Positions 1 through 10,702 of a DNA stretch of 64,000 nucleotides are shown in pieces. This DNA comes from Flammula alnicola. Its lineage: Eukaryota > Basidiomycota > Agaricomycetes > Agaricales > Strophariaceae. The DNA lies in contig JADNRV010000054.1 in the NCBI GenBank assembly GCA_015499995.1, forward strand, positions 1 through 64,000. The letters are read 5' to 3'. Below the pieces are notes generated by a model, which saw nothing but the letters and a program-made list of their open reading frames with translations, made no database searches and was not told the DNA's origin. Both the position numbers and the translations under genes were made by a program. How positions within the stretch are numbered: position 1 is the stretch's first letter; each line of letters begins with the position of its first letter.

Positions 1-462
1 ACTCTGAAGCGAATACTTACTTGGCATTCCGACTTATCATATCAAGATGGAACGGAGTTCCAGGGGAAACCGTTGCCTTTGTACAGCCCGACGTGCCCTT
101 CTGTGCTGCAACAATTTTTGCCTGCAGTTGGGCTAGCACGACATTGTGCGCCCAGTTGGCCTCAAGACGCATCCTCCAGCCCAAGCTATAGCCTTAAAAC
201 TGTCAGTTTCTCGCGCAGAAGAGGTTTCAACGACGTCATCGCAAGAAATGTCAAAGGCTGGGGGTCTAGACCTCGCCTCATTGCATAGTTGGAAATATCC
301 TCCTGTGATAACGGCAGATCGACGATGGCCGCTGGCGTACTCCACGAGCGCCTTATTTTGAACTCAACCATAGGGTGATAAGTGTTCATGTGAACACCCC
401 TTTTGCGATACCGGGCTACAACTGGCGGTTCGTGCTCTGTAGCTTTCCCGCAGTGTTGTCAA
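1..462. other. left-edge sequence without a supported gene
   Basis: Overlapping short frames are open here on both strands. The longest on the minus strand (about 133-345 and 186-389) have no recognisable domain and no clear splice or promoter context. The minus frame ending near 133 could be the end of a gene fragment, but I cannot support it. Confidence 0.3.
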
Positions 463-548
463 GGTCAGTCAATAACGGTCAATGTTTGACCGTCAGTGAT
501 TGACCGTCAATGGGCTGACCCGGTCAGTCAAATTATTGACTGGTCAGT
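463..548. repeat. cluster of GGTCAGTCA / TTGACCGTCA short repeats
   Basis: About 86 bp made almost entirely of GGTCAGTCA, GGTCAATG, TTGACCGTCA and their reverse complements, so the cluster is internally palindromic. A second, similar cluster lies at 1166-1238. Such blocks often mark the ends of small transposons, but no target-site duplication was found here. Confidence 0.7.
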
Positions 549-654
549 GCCCATTTTGGGATGGCTAGCACCGCAAGCAGTGAACATCATGTCATGACAC
601 CCTCTCCAGCTTTAGATTCATTTGAGAACACAGTGGCCTACACTCTAGAAGGGA

Positions 655-663
655 TATATAATA
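655..663 (+). promoter_or_regulatory. TATA-like element
   Basis: TATATAATA lies 44 bp before the ATG at 707, with a pyrimidine-rich stretch downstream. It is the only promoter-like signal in the first 1.8 kb and lends slight support to the small reading frame that follows. Confidence 0.35.
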
Positions 664-706
664 GTATTGAGACCTTGTAGCGTCGTTATTTCAACTTTCA
701 TCACTC

Positions 707-1042
707 ATGCCTCCAAAATTGCTCCAAAAAGTCCAGTGCGGTCACCCTTTGAGTCAGATGGCTCATATAGTCTTGTTTCGTTCTTCTTTTTCTTCTCTTC
801 TCATTGTTGCGCTCTCGACTCTTATTCTGGTTTCTGTGGATGTACCCTCAATCTCTTTCGCTCCCGCCAGTTGTTCTCTTTTCTATCCCTTCTCCTCGAT
901 ATCTCTTTTTGCCATCAAGAAATACAATCATTTAAATTTAAATTCCATTTATGTCTATCTATGCATGAGAAACCGAGAACTGAGAAGAACAGCCCCGGAA
1001 ACTGTCGTTAATAAAGTCTGTGGAGGCGGCAGGCATGACTGA
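707..1042 (+). CDS. possible small protein of unknown function (111 aa)
   Basis: An uninterrupted 111-codon frame opens with ATG 44 bp after a TATA-like box. Residues about 18-60 are strongly hydrophobic and serine-rich, which could indicate a membrane anchor or secretion signal. The same DNA is CT-rich and resembles a fungal leader, and a second frame (667-1011) is also open, so coding is doubtful. It lies between the two GGTCAGTCA clusters and may be the interior of a small mobile element. No family recognised. Confidence 0.2.
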   Translation: MPPKLLQKVQCGHPLSQMAHIVLFRSSFSSLLIVALSTLILVSVDVPSISFAPASCSLFYPFSSISLFAIKKYNHLNLNSIYVYLCMRNRELRRTAPETVVNKVCGGGRHD

Positions 1043-1165
1043 TTTAGTAAGGCAGCGGTGTGGACTGTCCGGACTGTCCGAGCTGTGGGTCGGTCAGAAT
1101 CTCGATTCTTGAATACCGGAACGTCCTAACTCCTCCGATTTAGTAAGGCCGAGATTTCCGAGGAA

Positions 1166-1238
1166 GGTCAGTCAAGGTCAGTCATTGACTATTGACTCTG
1201 ACCGTATTGACTGACTATTATTGACTGACCAGGTCAGA
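1166..1238. repeat. second GGTCAGTCA repeat cluster
   Basis: This is built from the same words as 463-548 (GGTCAGTCA, TTGACTGACC, CTGACCGTATTGAC), again self-complementary. The two clusters bracket about 620 bp that contain the small reading frame. A phrase ATTTAGTAAGGC occurs twice just upstream (near 1042 and 1139). Confidence 0.65.
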
Positions 1239-1836
1239 CGGCGTCAAGCTATCTCACACCGTCACATCCAAATTGGGACGGTTAAGAGAGAGGCTGGCAC
1301 GAGACTAGCTTTCCCAAGTTTGTCCGCAGGCCGTCAGTGTCATCGTTTCCCTCCTCCACGATTTACTCACCTCCGCAAATAGATCTATGACGCAATGTTC
1401 AGGAACGATGTTAAAAACAGGCAGTGCGACATGACTATCTCGTTTATTCGCGCTCCTTGCTACTGGCAAGCGAGTTCATCGTCTGTATTGACTCCCTCCC
1501 CTCTCCATGGTGTCGTAGTTTCTAGGATCCTATAGTCTAATCCCCGCCCCGCTTCGCTTCTCCCATCAGATACTAGGACGTGACTTAAAATTGTTACGTG
1601 ATTTTTACACAAGCTGGGAAAACACCGCCTCGTTCACCCCAAAACTCTCTAACGACAACAACGACGACAACGCAGATATCTCGCGTTGGTTTTGTACTTT
1701 GGCTATTCGCAACGGCATGTACACTGGGTCGGCTCGCCTGCTTAAACGCCTTTCGACCCCACCGTCTGTTCAAGGTACGCAAGCTGATCTCCCCCTCTCT
1801 GACAACGCGTCGTGCTAACTCTCAATGCCGTTTAGC
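1239..1836. other. intergenic region upstream of the kinase gene
   Basis: No gene supported. A frame from about 1591 to 1818 is open but has no ATG consistent with splicing into the kinase. An intron-like stretch (donor GTACGC at 1775, acceptor TTTAG at 1835) ends just before the kinase start and could be an intron in the 5' untranslated region. Confidence 0.35.
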
Positions 1837-4376
1837 ATGACCAGTTCGACATCGAAATATGTTCCAAGTTTTCTGTTCAAGTTCTGGCTCTCCACGTGCG
1901 GGCGCTGTTCTCTTTTCTATCAGTTAGCATGTCTTCATTGACGGATATAGAGGCGCCATCCTTCCATCTCGTCCTCCTCGCGTACACATCTACGACGTGT
2001 ACGATAACGAACTGACGGAGGCACACCATGCGCCCAAAGAGTCCCCATCGATCTTCAAGGATCTCGATATTGGCTCTCTCTCATGTGAGACGAGGAAAGT
2101 GGTCTGCGAAGCCGAGACGGCATTTGCTAAACTAGAGTCCTCCGCCCGCGAGGTGTTGCAAGATCTCCTGGATAGGACTGTGTGGAGCGGGGAAACTTAC
2201 GCAGGGAAGAAGTCCTTGCCATTCAGCCGTGGAGCCGTAGAGGTCTTGCGGAAATATTTCGTGTTTCTGCGCTTTCGCAACAGCGGGGGGTACCGTAGGA
2301 CGGTGCAGTCGCTGGAGGAATCCTACCAGACCGATCCAAAGGAAGGGATGGTATATCCAGCCTTCCGTCCGCTTATTGTTCAGCTTAGGCTGAGGTATGT
2401 CCTGAGGGCGTTTATTCAGTTTTTGAATCATACTTCGGCAGATGGGGGTGGCAGTGATTTGGCCCGGGCGAGGCGCCGGTCGGAGCTCCCGACGCCAGGT
2501 GTGTCGGTGGACGCGTTCCACGATGCGATGGAGGCGTATTGCTGGCGCTTGTGCGAAGCGGAGCTGTGCATCGGTGTCGCTACGGAAGACCAAGAGTTCA
2601 TGCTCTCTGATCGGTGTTTTGGGACGCTGGACGAGGGTTTTGATGAGGATCCGTAAGTTCTTTTCAATTGGTACTCTCTCTTGATAACAACCAGCTAACT
2701 TGAATACCTATAGGGAATGCTGTGACCTCTTCTTCCCTATCTATCCCACATTGGCGTTGTACATCCTCGGCACATCCGACTCGCACTACTCGTCCACCTC
2801 AACCTACCGACAAACAAGTCGCTCCACAGTATGGCTCGACATTGGACTCGAATCTGCCTCCGATGTGCATCTACGAAACGCAATGGTACTCCAAACCTAC
2901 CCGGAGCGCCTGTTCTTCGCATCCTTGCGCACCGTGGCCCTATCCATCTCCTCGTACGACGAGTTCAGATGGATCCAGGAGCATCAGGACTATAGTCGAC
3001 TCAAACAGCGATGCAGACAGAAGTTTTTGCAGGAGACGGTGACGAAGACGCTGGTTGTGCGTGGGGAGATAATGTTGACCGATTTGACGGATGAGGTGGT
3101 GGTGCTGGGTGATTCGGCTGTTGCGCATGGATCGTTCTCGGACGTGTGGATGGGCAAGTGGGAGGATCCGGTGGAGAGGAGGACGAGGATGGTATGTTGC
3201 TTTTTAGAGTGGTTGAGAGGATATGAGACTTACGATTTTCTTTTCTTTGATCAAGGTGGCATTAAAGTTTCTACGGCAGATCATGGTGCAGAACGTGCGC
3301 GAGAAGCTATTGAAGGTGCCTCCTATGTCCTTTATGTACCTGGTAGCCTACTACTCGACACTTACTTTATTTGCCACTACAGCGACTCCAAGCAGAAGTC
3401 CTAGCGTGGCACCGCCTCTGCCACAAGAATGTGAGCCAGCTCTTCGGGATCGTGCAGAGCCCCAACAGCATCGCCATGGTGTCGCAGTGGTGCGATAATG
3501 GCACGATTTGCAGTTATCTGAAGCGCAATCCAACAGCGAATCGGCTGAAGTTGGTACGTTTTTTTCTTCGTTCTTGGAGTTGGTGTTGGTCCTAGAACAA
3601 GACGAATTTGACATTATCTTTCCACTGTCTCATTATCTAGCTGATCCAAGTGGCTTTGGGAATAGCGTATTTGCACACTGTGAAGCCTACAATTATCCAC
3701 GGGGATCTGAAAGGGGTAAGATCAGAACGTTGTCTTCGTTTATGCAATTTTTTCTATGACTGACGCTACGTACTCTACGTACAGGGAAACATCCTCGTAG
3801 ACGATGTCGGCAATGCCATCATCACCGACTTTGGGCTGTCCAAGGTCATGGAGGAGATGTCTATGTCCATAGCCACGGCCGAAGGCAACTCGAATGGCAG
3901 TATGAGCATGGGAACGTCGTTCTTTGCGGGCTCGACGCGATGGATGGCACCAGAGCTTATCATGGCCCTTGTCCAAGATGACGGGCAGGTCCCCCCAATT
4001 ACGACCTGTAGCGATGTGTATGCGTTTGCGAGTATTTGTTTGGAGGTGGGTGTCTGTCTTTCTTTTCCTACTCATCACCCTAACTGACACTCGCACATCG
4101 ACCCAACTCGTATCCTAGATCGCATCAGGCCACCTGCCCTACCCACACCGCTCGAACGACCACGCAGTGACCGTGGACATCCTGCGCGGCGTGCGACCCG
4201 CACGGAGCGATGTGTGTCTTCTGGGGCTCGACGCCGACGGCGAAGGGGCGTTTTGGGGGGCGTTGGGGCAGTGCTGGAGCGAGGACCCGGAGGCGAGGCC
4301 TGATATGCCGCATTTGGTTGCTCTTTTGGAGGTGTTGGAGGGCGTGAGAGCGGGGATGAGGGCGAGGCGGTGTTGA
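1837..4376 (+). CDS. DUF4238-like domain fused to a TKL-type protein kinase
   Basis: Hand-spliced model: join 1837-1895, 1951-2652, 2714-3191, 3256-3315, 3383-3553, 3641-3715, 3785-4045, 4119-4376; 687 aa, all phases consistent. The start was chosen because residues 7-17 (KYVPSFLFKFW) look like the usual opening of DUF4238 proteins. A run near residue 100 (AVEVLRKYFVFLRFRN) and one near 240 (EFMLSDRCFG) also fit that family. From about residue 385 there is a kinase domain: glycine loop GSFSDVWMG at 393-401, VALK lysine 417, catalytic HGDLKGGN at 510-517, DFG at 530-532, APE at 570-572. The HRD arginine is glycine (HGD), which is common in the tyrosine-kinase-like families expanded in Agaricomycetes. 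Role inferred as serine/threonine signalling; substrate unknown. The DUF4238 assignment is from recognised patterns, not a search. Confidence 0.85.
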
Positions 4377-5249
4377 GGATCAGGCGAGTGGGATGTGCAG
4401 TCTCACTCTGCTGGAATTTTTTAGACGCCTCGTGCTACTGATTTCTGGAGTCATAGAAAAGTAGGCGCCCAACTTTCGGTATTGGTAACTCGACTTCTCA
4501 TATGCCCTTTCCTTTCCTTTTTTTTGTACCAACTTCCTGTCCTTGTTGATATCTTTTTCTGTGATGTCGCTGACCGTCCGCCCATGGGAGCTTTCCACAC
4601 AGTACTACTGTAACCATGTACAACTATACCCACCCATTGTCGTCTTCCCTCTTCGCTTTACTATCCCAGTGTTTTCGATCATGACAATTCGCTGTTTTTT
4701 TTTTTTTCATATCTCCTGGCGGTCAAGATGCTTCTATACTACATACCATAATTTACACAAGATGCATGTGTTTTATCCCTTCAGCCTAGTCTCTCATAGG
4801 CACAATTCAAACCAGGTCTCAAGACACGGTTCAGTTACGGAAACAACGTCTTCCAAATTTTGGAGAAAATCACAAATTTGATCATGTTTTTCAAAATGGC
4901 CCATGAGTGTCCACAGTCAAGCATTGTGAAAACAACTGTTGTAAGTACATTCGCCCTTCAAGTTTTTTGAAGTCAATCTAGGCAGAATTCGCATCGACGG
5001 AAGCCATTACGTTATATGAACTGGGTTATGTATGACCTGGGGCTCAATACTTAGTCTACATGGAGTGCAGTCGGAATGTGCAGACAGCTCATTTTCACTG
5101 GTTCCGATCTCCCATTTCTTGCCCGTTTATATATTCACTCATGCCAGAAACACAGAAACAATAATAGCGGTAATTCTAGTACAAAGGTAATACATTTCAT
5201 CCTTAAGAAACAAGCAAACCGATTCTAATGGAACACCACCGCCCTCAAC
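4377..5249. other. intergenic region, no gene seen
   Basis: This is the convergent 3' region between the kinase and ACR3 genes. It is AT-rich with poly-T runs (4520, 4697). Short frames on both strands lack domain character. It probably holds the two 3' untranslated regions. Confidence 0.5.
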
Positions 5250-6745
5250 CTATGCCGACTTCTCAGACTGCGCATCGTCCAGTCTCTTCTTGCTCTCCCA
5301 ATTAAGTTTGTGCCTCAAATACTGTGCAACCCACGTCAGACCCAGCAGCACCGGCACCTCCGTCAGCGGCCCAATAGTGGCAGCGAGCGCTTGCTCCGAA
5401 TTGACGCCATACACAGCAATTGCTACCGCAATCGCCAATTCCTACGCAACAGAAACAAATGCAAAAAAAAAAGCATTGGTTAATCTAAGAATGTGAACAA
5501 GAGGGAGCTGGATACGCACGAAATTATTACTAGCAGCCGTAAACGCCTGCACGACCGCCATCTCATACCCAAATACCTTCTTGCTTGGCTCCACTGTCTC
5601 CCTCCTCGAAAGCCAATGAATGAAGAAAAACGTCCCGTTCCACATGGTGATGAAGTACAATATCAGCGGTACGAACACCCTGAACACGGGCCCGAGGTTA
5701 TGGATGATCTCGTGTCCCTGGTACGCGAATAGGACGACGATAGTGTACAACAGACCTAACAGCGCAAATGGGGAGAAAATAGGGAGGAACTTCTTCTCGA
5801 AGAAGTGCTTGCTCGTGGCGAAGATGACAGTGTAGCGTGTTACGATGCCCGCGATGAGTGGTATTCCCAGGTACTGTACCAGCGCGAAAAGAAGTCATCA
5901 GCATCATCCACGAACAATGCAGAACAAAGCCAGACCACTCACGATCAACACTGAGATCGCAGAATTTCCGTAATCCACATGCACGCCGCCCTGCGCACTA
6001 CCGCGCCCAATAACATTGATGAAAAACACCGAAAACGGGCTGAACAGCGCAATCTGCAACATCGCATTGATCACCACCAGAATCGCGCAATACTCTGCGT
6101 TTCCTCTGGCCAAGTCGTTCCAAATGACCACCGTCGCGATGCACCTGGCGATGCCGACCATGATGACGCCCGTGCGGTAGCCAGGCAGATCAGGCAGCGC
6201 GGCCCATGCCAGCGCAAGCATGACGAAGGGCCCCAGCAGCCAGTTGAGACCGAAAGAGATGCCGATGTGTTTCCACAGCCGCGAGGTGCGGAATATCGAG
6301 GGCAGGGTCTCGTACTGCACTTTGGTGAGTGCCGGCCACATCATGACGATGAGGCCAATCGCTATCGCTGTAAACGAAAAGGCAAGACGGTAAGTAAGTA
6401 GATGACTCCAGAAGGATAAGAAGGAAGAGCACATACGGACGGAGACGCTCTGGAACTTGACAGTGTCGAGCTTATCCCGCACGCTAGGCGCGAACTCGCC
6501 GACGATGACGCCTATGATCATCGCTACCAGGACGAGCGGCGAGAGGAGCTTGTCCAGGATGCTTAGTTCATGGAACGGTTCTAAAGGCAATAGAAAATGT
6601 GAGTAATCCCATACGGACGAACAGACGACGACGAGTTAGAGAAACAGATTCACGTACTCGGCGGCTGCAGATCCAACGCAGCGAGCTGGTCACTCCGAAC
6701 CTCAGATACGGAGGACACATATCGCGAGCTGTTCTCTTCGAGCAT
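5250..6745 (-). CDS. ACR3: arsenite efflux carrier, ACR3 family
   Basis: Five exons on the minus strand: 6745-6658, 6580-6437, 6367-5943, 5873-5520, 5441-5250; 400 aa, the usual ACR3 length, all phases consistent. ACR3 proteins are plasma-membrane (in yeast) or vacuolar carriers with ten membrane spans that export arsenite by proton antiport. Visible family signatures: [20 protein letters not shown] after residue 74, [36 protein letters not shown] with the conserved cysteine at 153, [13 protein letters not shown], and [19 protein letters not shown] with the conserved glutamate at 338. The short N-terminal tail (about 40 residues) precedes [20 protein letters not shown], the first span. No arsenate reductase or regulator gene lies beside it in this window. 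No breaks; the gene looks functional. Confidence 0.95.
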
Positions 6746-7426
6746 ATTGCCTATTATTTTATTGTTGTGGTTGTGTAAGGTCAAAGTGGTTGTTCGAGTT
6801 TGAGTTGGTGGGGAATGGCATTTCAATTCGCAGCAAAAGTTATATGAGAAGGATCGACGTTTGATTTTGAATTCGATTTTGATTGCACCCACCTTAATAA
6901 TCATGTTCGCATATACGCCAAAACACTTTCGTACACCAGCACATACCTCGGTGGCATGGGCATGGCCGACACGGGGAGGGGCACCGAGTACTTATATATA
7001 TGGTCTCATAGAGTATCAACTCGCGAACCGCAGACAAGCTTATGGCTCGTCGTCCAATCCGGTTTGATCAATTCCATTGAACCGTGGATCCGCTGGAGCA
7101 GTCAGATATGGCTTGAATCTAGGAAGCCGATGCTCGGAGACGCATCGAGCAGGCCGTGAGGTATAGCGTCGCAGGCAAAGAGGGGAATGGATTTTGACCT
7201 ACACGCTGGCGTCTGGTACATATGGACATGCACTGCCTCTGATGGCATCTAATCTAGCTATCTAATCTATGGGCAGCTCGGGCCAGATAGAACTGCCACA
7301 ACCACAAGCAGCACTTACGCGCTGGCTCGAGCTGCAGGATGCCAGGATCTAGGCGCAAACGCGCGTTGCAAAAAAAAAACTACGCCAAACGAACAGGTAC
7401 CGAGCGCTGAGCGGTGATTCACTGTT
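6746..7426. other. upstream region of ACR3 and left border of the tandem array
   Basis: No gene supported. Holds the ACR3 promoter on the minus side and a plus-strand TATATATATGG near 6993. Sequence after about 7300 is unique to the left border; repeat-unit homology begins at 7427. Confidence 0.45.
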
Positions 7427-7640
7427 GACATCCACTCACTGGCTAGACCTTCTCCTCGACCCCCTTTTCCACTTCTGATTCAAATCCACGTCGAACGGGG
7501 ACCTCAAAAAAACAATAAAAAGGGAGGCTAAATTTTATCTTTATTTACAACGAGCATAAGGTGTCATATATCACCCCGTCAAGGGTCCTAATATATCAGC
7601 CTAGACCGACTGACAACTGTTGCATGTGAAACTTGAGAGT
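7427..7640 (-). pseudogene. orphan 5' exon of gene C at the array border
   Basis: On the minus strand 7427-7530 matches the first recognisable exon of gene C in the other units (intact form near 29325-29400 encodes FDVDFELEVETGVEEKVLS followed by GTGAGT). Here the exon has a TAG and small changes, and the rest of gene C is absent to the left. This suggests that a further unit once lay to the left or that the duplication broke inside gene C. Confidence 0.5.
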
Positions 7641-7948
7641 AGATAACAATGCGATGTAGAAACAAATAAAAAGCTTGTATTGACTCGTGGTCCAAGTTGA
7701 AATCCGACAAGCAGACATATTATTAACACACAGAGACTGCATGACAAAGGTAGAGAGAGGACTGCACGATAAGCTAACGGAGGGAGGGAGCGGACAAGCG
7801 CCGATCAAGCGCTCGCTTAGCAGGCATTGTTGGACCAGGACCCTGCACTTCCCACTTCCCCTTGCATCATCATCACACCGGACTTTTTTTTGCACAAGTA
7901 GAGTACCTAGGCTACTTACACATGTACGTACAGGGTAATCTCAGGATG

Positions 7949-7957
7949 GTATAAAGG
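7949..7957 (+). promoter_or_regulatory. TATA box of gene A, copy 1
   Basis: GTATAAAGG followed by GAGGCGGGGATTGGCC and a CT-rich leader. The element is kept in all four units (7949, 19531, 30000, 40554), the best evidence that gene A was once transcribed in the plus direction. Confidence 0.6.
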
Positions 7958-7974
7958 GAGGCGGGGATTGGCCT

Positions 7975-9263
7975 TTGTCTCCTCATCATCCCCTTCCTCC
8001 CTCGAGTTCTCTTCTCCTCTCCTCTCCTCTAGGGTGTCTTCTCGCCGTGTCAGCCACTTGTCGAACACCCAATCCCTCTTCGTCGTCGTTTTCGGACTGG
8101 CCGTCGAGCCCGCTCGACTCGGTCGCACATCGTCCCGCCCAGCACGCAAGTCTCAATGTCGGTTGCGCGCCCGTTTGCCGCTGATACCGTCACATCTAGA
8201 GCACCGTATCATGGTCAGCGACGCTATCATACGTACAAGCAACACTTGCTACTCACCTCGTCGTCAGTACTGACTCTTCTGTTCTCTTCGTCGCGTTCAG
8301 CAACCTTAATGATACAGAGTCAAGTTTACCCAACGCACAAGCCGCCCCGGGTTCCTCTCCTGGATATGCCTCGGTGCAGCAGCATACCAACCCAATCCAC
8401 GCCCGTAAGTTCTCTTGCCGCCTTCACCGTGGACTCAACGCCGACACCTCCTATGCCTAGAAAGAAAACGCACATCCATCAGTAAGTAACCACTGTCTCG
8501 TGCAGGTAAGTAACACTCGACACCGACCGTGATATATTAATATTAGACTGAACCCCTCCTGGACATGGGCCTGCAGTCAAGTTCGCCTTCGAGCAACTGG
8601 ACGAATGCCCGCCGTGCAAGTCCCTCTACTACCCCTCCTCATCCTCATCTGCTCGTACCGTAACACGTAACACGGAACAAGACGACGCACGCCGCCAACT
8701 CCTCGCCAGCACCGCCGGCGCCTCGAAAACAAAACGAAACAAAACACGCACAAAGCGAAGCGCAGGGCTACATACACCACCAGAACATGGCAGACGGCCA
8801 GGCCTCGAGCAAGCGAACGAACGAACGAACGAACGGCCGCCCTTGCCCCGTGCTCCGCTGTGTACGTGTTCTGTATCCTATCCATCCACATGCACGGCCT
8901 TTGCTGATTGATACACAGACCCCGCGACAGCGTCGCCGCACCTCGAAAGCACGAGAGAAACACAGCGGCAGAGCGGCAGCAGACGACACACAGGTCGTCT
9001 GTGCCCTCCGCTGTTCGTGCGATTACGGGAACGGATCGTGGACGATCCAAGCGACATCAAGAGCGATTTCACGAGCGAACCACACGGGATGTGGCTCGAG
9101 AATGAGAACGCTACGTTGCGAGAGGGTGAGTAAGTACCCCTGATCTCTTTTTATGACGGTGCCGACACTTACTTACCTGTACCGTCTACGCAGCCTTTCA
9201 CCCCAGCCTCTCGAGCCCACCTCCATTGTCCAGATGGCGCCCGAACGCCGCCGTGGTTGGTAA
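7975..9263 (+). pseudogene. gene A copy 1, degenerate
   Basis: Aligns with gene A of units 2-4 but is broken in several places. The presumed ATG (ATGCCCGATCCC in units 2 and 3) reads AACACCCAATCCC, the first donor GTAAGT has become GCAAGT, and two extra bases near 8350 shift the frame. A 4-base loss near 9213 removes the conserved C-terminal frame, so the stop shared by the other units is not reached. The intervening 8277-9157 matches unit 2. No known domain; unknown function. Confidence 0.4.
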
Positions 9264-9299
9264 GTGCCCCCATACCATATCCAAGTTCTCTCGACCGTA

Positions 9300-10400
9300 T
9301 TCGCCTTATCGAGTCGAGTCGAGTCGAGTAGTCGTTTTTGCGGATTTGGTTGGTGGGCGGTGGTGAGGCGAGGACGCCGACGAGGATGAATGAGAGGGTC
9401 TGCGGAAACGATGGCGGTAAGTACTAAGCAAGCATTCCAAGTTCGATCGAGCTCTGATGCTGGAATGAACACGTACCTGGCCGTGTACAAGCCCATCCCC
9501 CCCTCGGCATCGAACCCAAGACCCCGCTGTGCCGAGCCTTTGACGACCCATCGTGAAAGTTCGCGCCGACGTTCAACCGACGTGTCTTGGAGGGTTTGGA
9601 GGGGCGGTAGATGGAGTAGCGAGAGGTGTCGCTAGTGAGCTGGCAAACGCGGACAAAGTGAGTCGTCCAGGTTTCGACTTTCGACCTCTGGGATTGATTG
9701 GGTTGCTTGCTTACCTGCGAGCCGTCGCGCTACTCGCTGGGACATGTTGGCGGTGGTCGTGGTGTTGAACGGCTGTGCACGGGCGGGCATGCCAGGTACG
9801 TACGTCGTGATCCCCCCTCTAGACCTGTGAAGCATGTCAATAAGGAAATATAGATGTCGTCGTCATGCACGTACCCTGTGAACCCAAGAACCTCAAGCAC
9901 AATTTGAAGCAGCAGAGACGACGGCCAACTCTATGCCGTTCTCGCCGGTTGGAACTTGAAGGAAGGGTGGGCGATGGCGGGTGATGAGGGCTGGAAGAAA
10001 CAAGTCGAAGTGAGTTTGTCGGTCATCGGCGGGCACGAGAGAGAGAGACGTACTTACCGTTTGCAGCCCCGCACACGGTGCATCCATCTCAGAATGGCGC
10101 GAGTTCGCGAGTTCGTGTCGAATCGGCGGCGCGGTGGTGGTGTGGATGCGCGAATTGGAGACCCACGGCGACCGGTGTTGTGGTGGTGGTGGCTGAGGGA
10201 CGGCACGCTGGTACGTGGTTTTCTCGGCCTCGTTCCAGGCCCGGTGACGTGGATTAACGTCTTCCGCGACGTTTGCGCCCTTGTCTGGTACTTGCTCAGC
10301 CTCTGTCGCTCTGCCATGCACCTGCATCTCATAACCGCCATTGAAGATGGTCCGGGGCAGCAGCAGGTGTTTCTGGCATGTTGGTGGGTTCTCTGGATAT
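9300..10400 (-). pseudogene. gene B copy 1, degenerate
   Basis: Minus-strand exons matching gene B of the other units are present. The exon encoding ..FKFQPARTA has a TAG near 9936 where units 2 and 3 read CAG, the exon near 9480-9620 has lost the frame that is open in units 2-4, and a 4-base deletion lies near 9388. Divergent from the FHA gene. Confidence 0.35.
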
Positions 10401-10590
10401 CAGGAACGGTGTATTGAGTGCGAGGTGGGAAGGGTTGGATGAGGTAGCCAGGAAGTCGATGGCGAGAGGTCGGTTGTTGTGAGGAGATTGATCCCTTTCT
10501 GCGATAAGATAACAAGGGATCCTAGGATCAGTGGCGGCGGAGTCATTATAGCCAAATATTTGGGAGGCCGGTTGCGGTGCCGTAGATGGT

Positions 10591-10600
10591 AGATAAAAGG
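10591..10600 (+). promoter_or_regulatory. TATA-like element of the FHA genes
   Basis: AGATAAAAGG lies about 105 bp before the FHA start and is kept in every unit (10591, about 22209, 32643, 43170), along with CCAAATATTTG about 50 bp further upstream. The intergenic strip between gene B and the FHA gene is short, so the two probably share a bidirectional promoter. Confidence 0.45.
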
Positions 10601-10702
10601 GCAAGGTGACGCAACGAGGACTCTCTTTTGTCCTACATAGTCTGTCGACCCCATCCCAGACACAATATACTACACTGAATACAACTAAGGTCTGAACCCA
10701 GC

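Noticed and set aside
1591..1818. Upstream exon of the kinase gene in the 1591-1818 frame
   Set aside because: No phase-compatible splice joins it to the DUF4238-like start, and the ATG at 1837 gives a better N-terminus with a normal 55-nt intron.
5493..6401. Plus-strand frames in the ACR3 region
   Set aside because: Antisense shadows of the membrane carrier exons.
8577..9050. 157-codon minus-strand frame, repeated identically at 20164-20637
   Set aside because: Lies opposite gene A. Its identity in the two units follows from DNA identity of the tract; the arginine/cysteine-rich translation has no splice or domain support, and the frame is broken in units 3 and 4.
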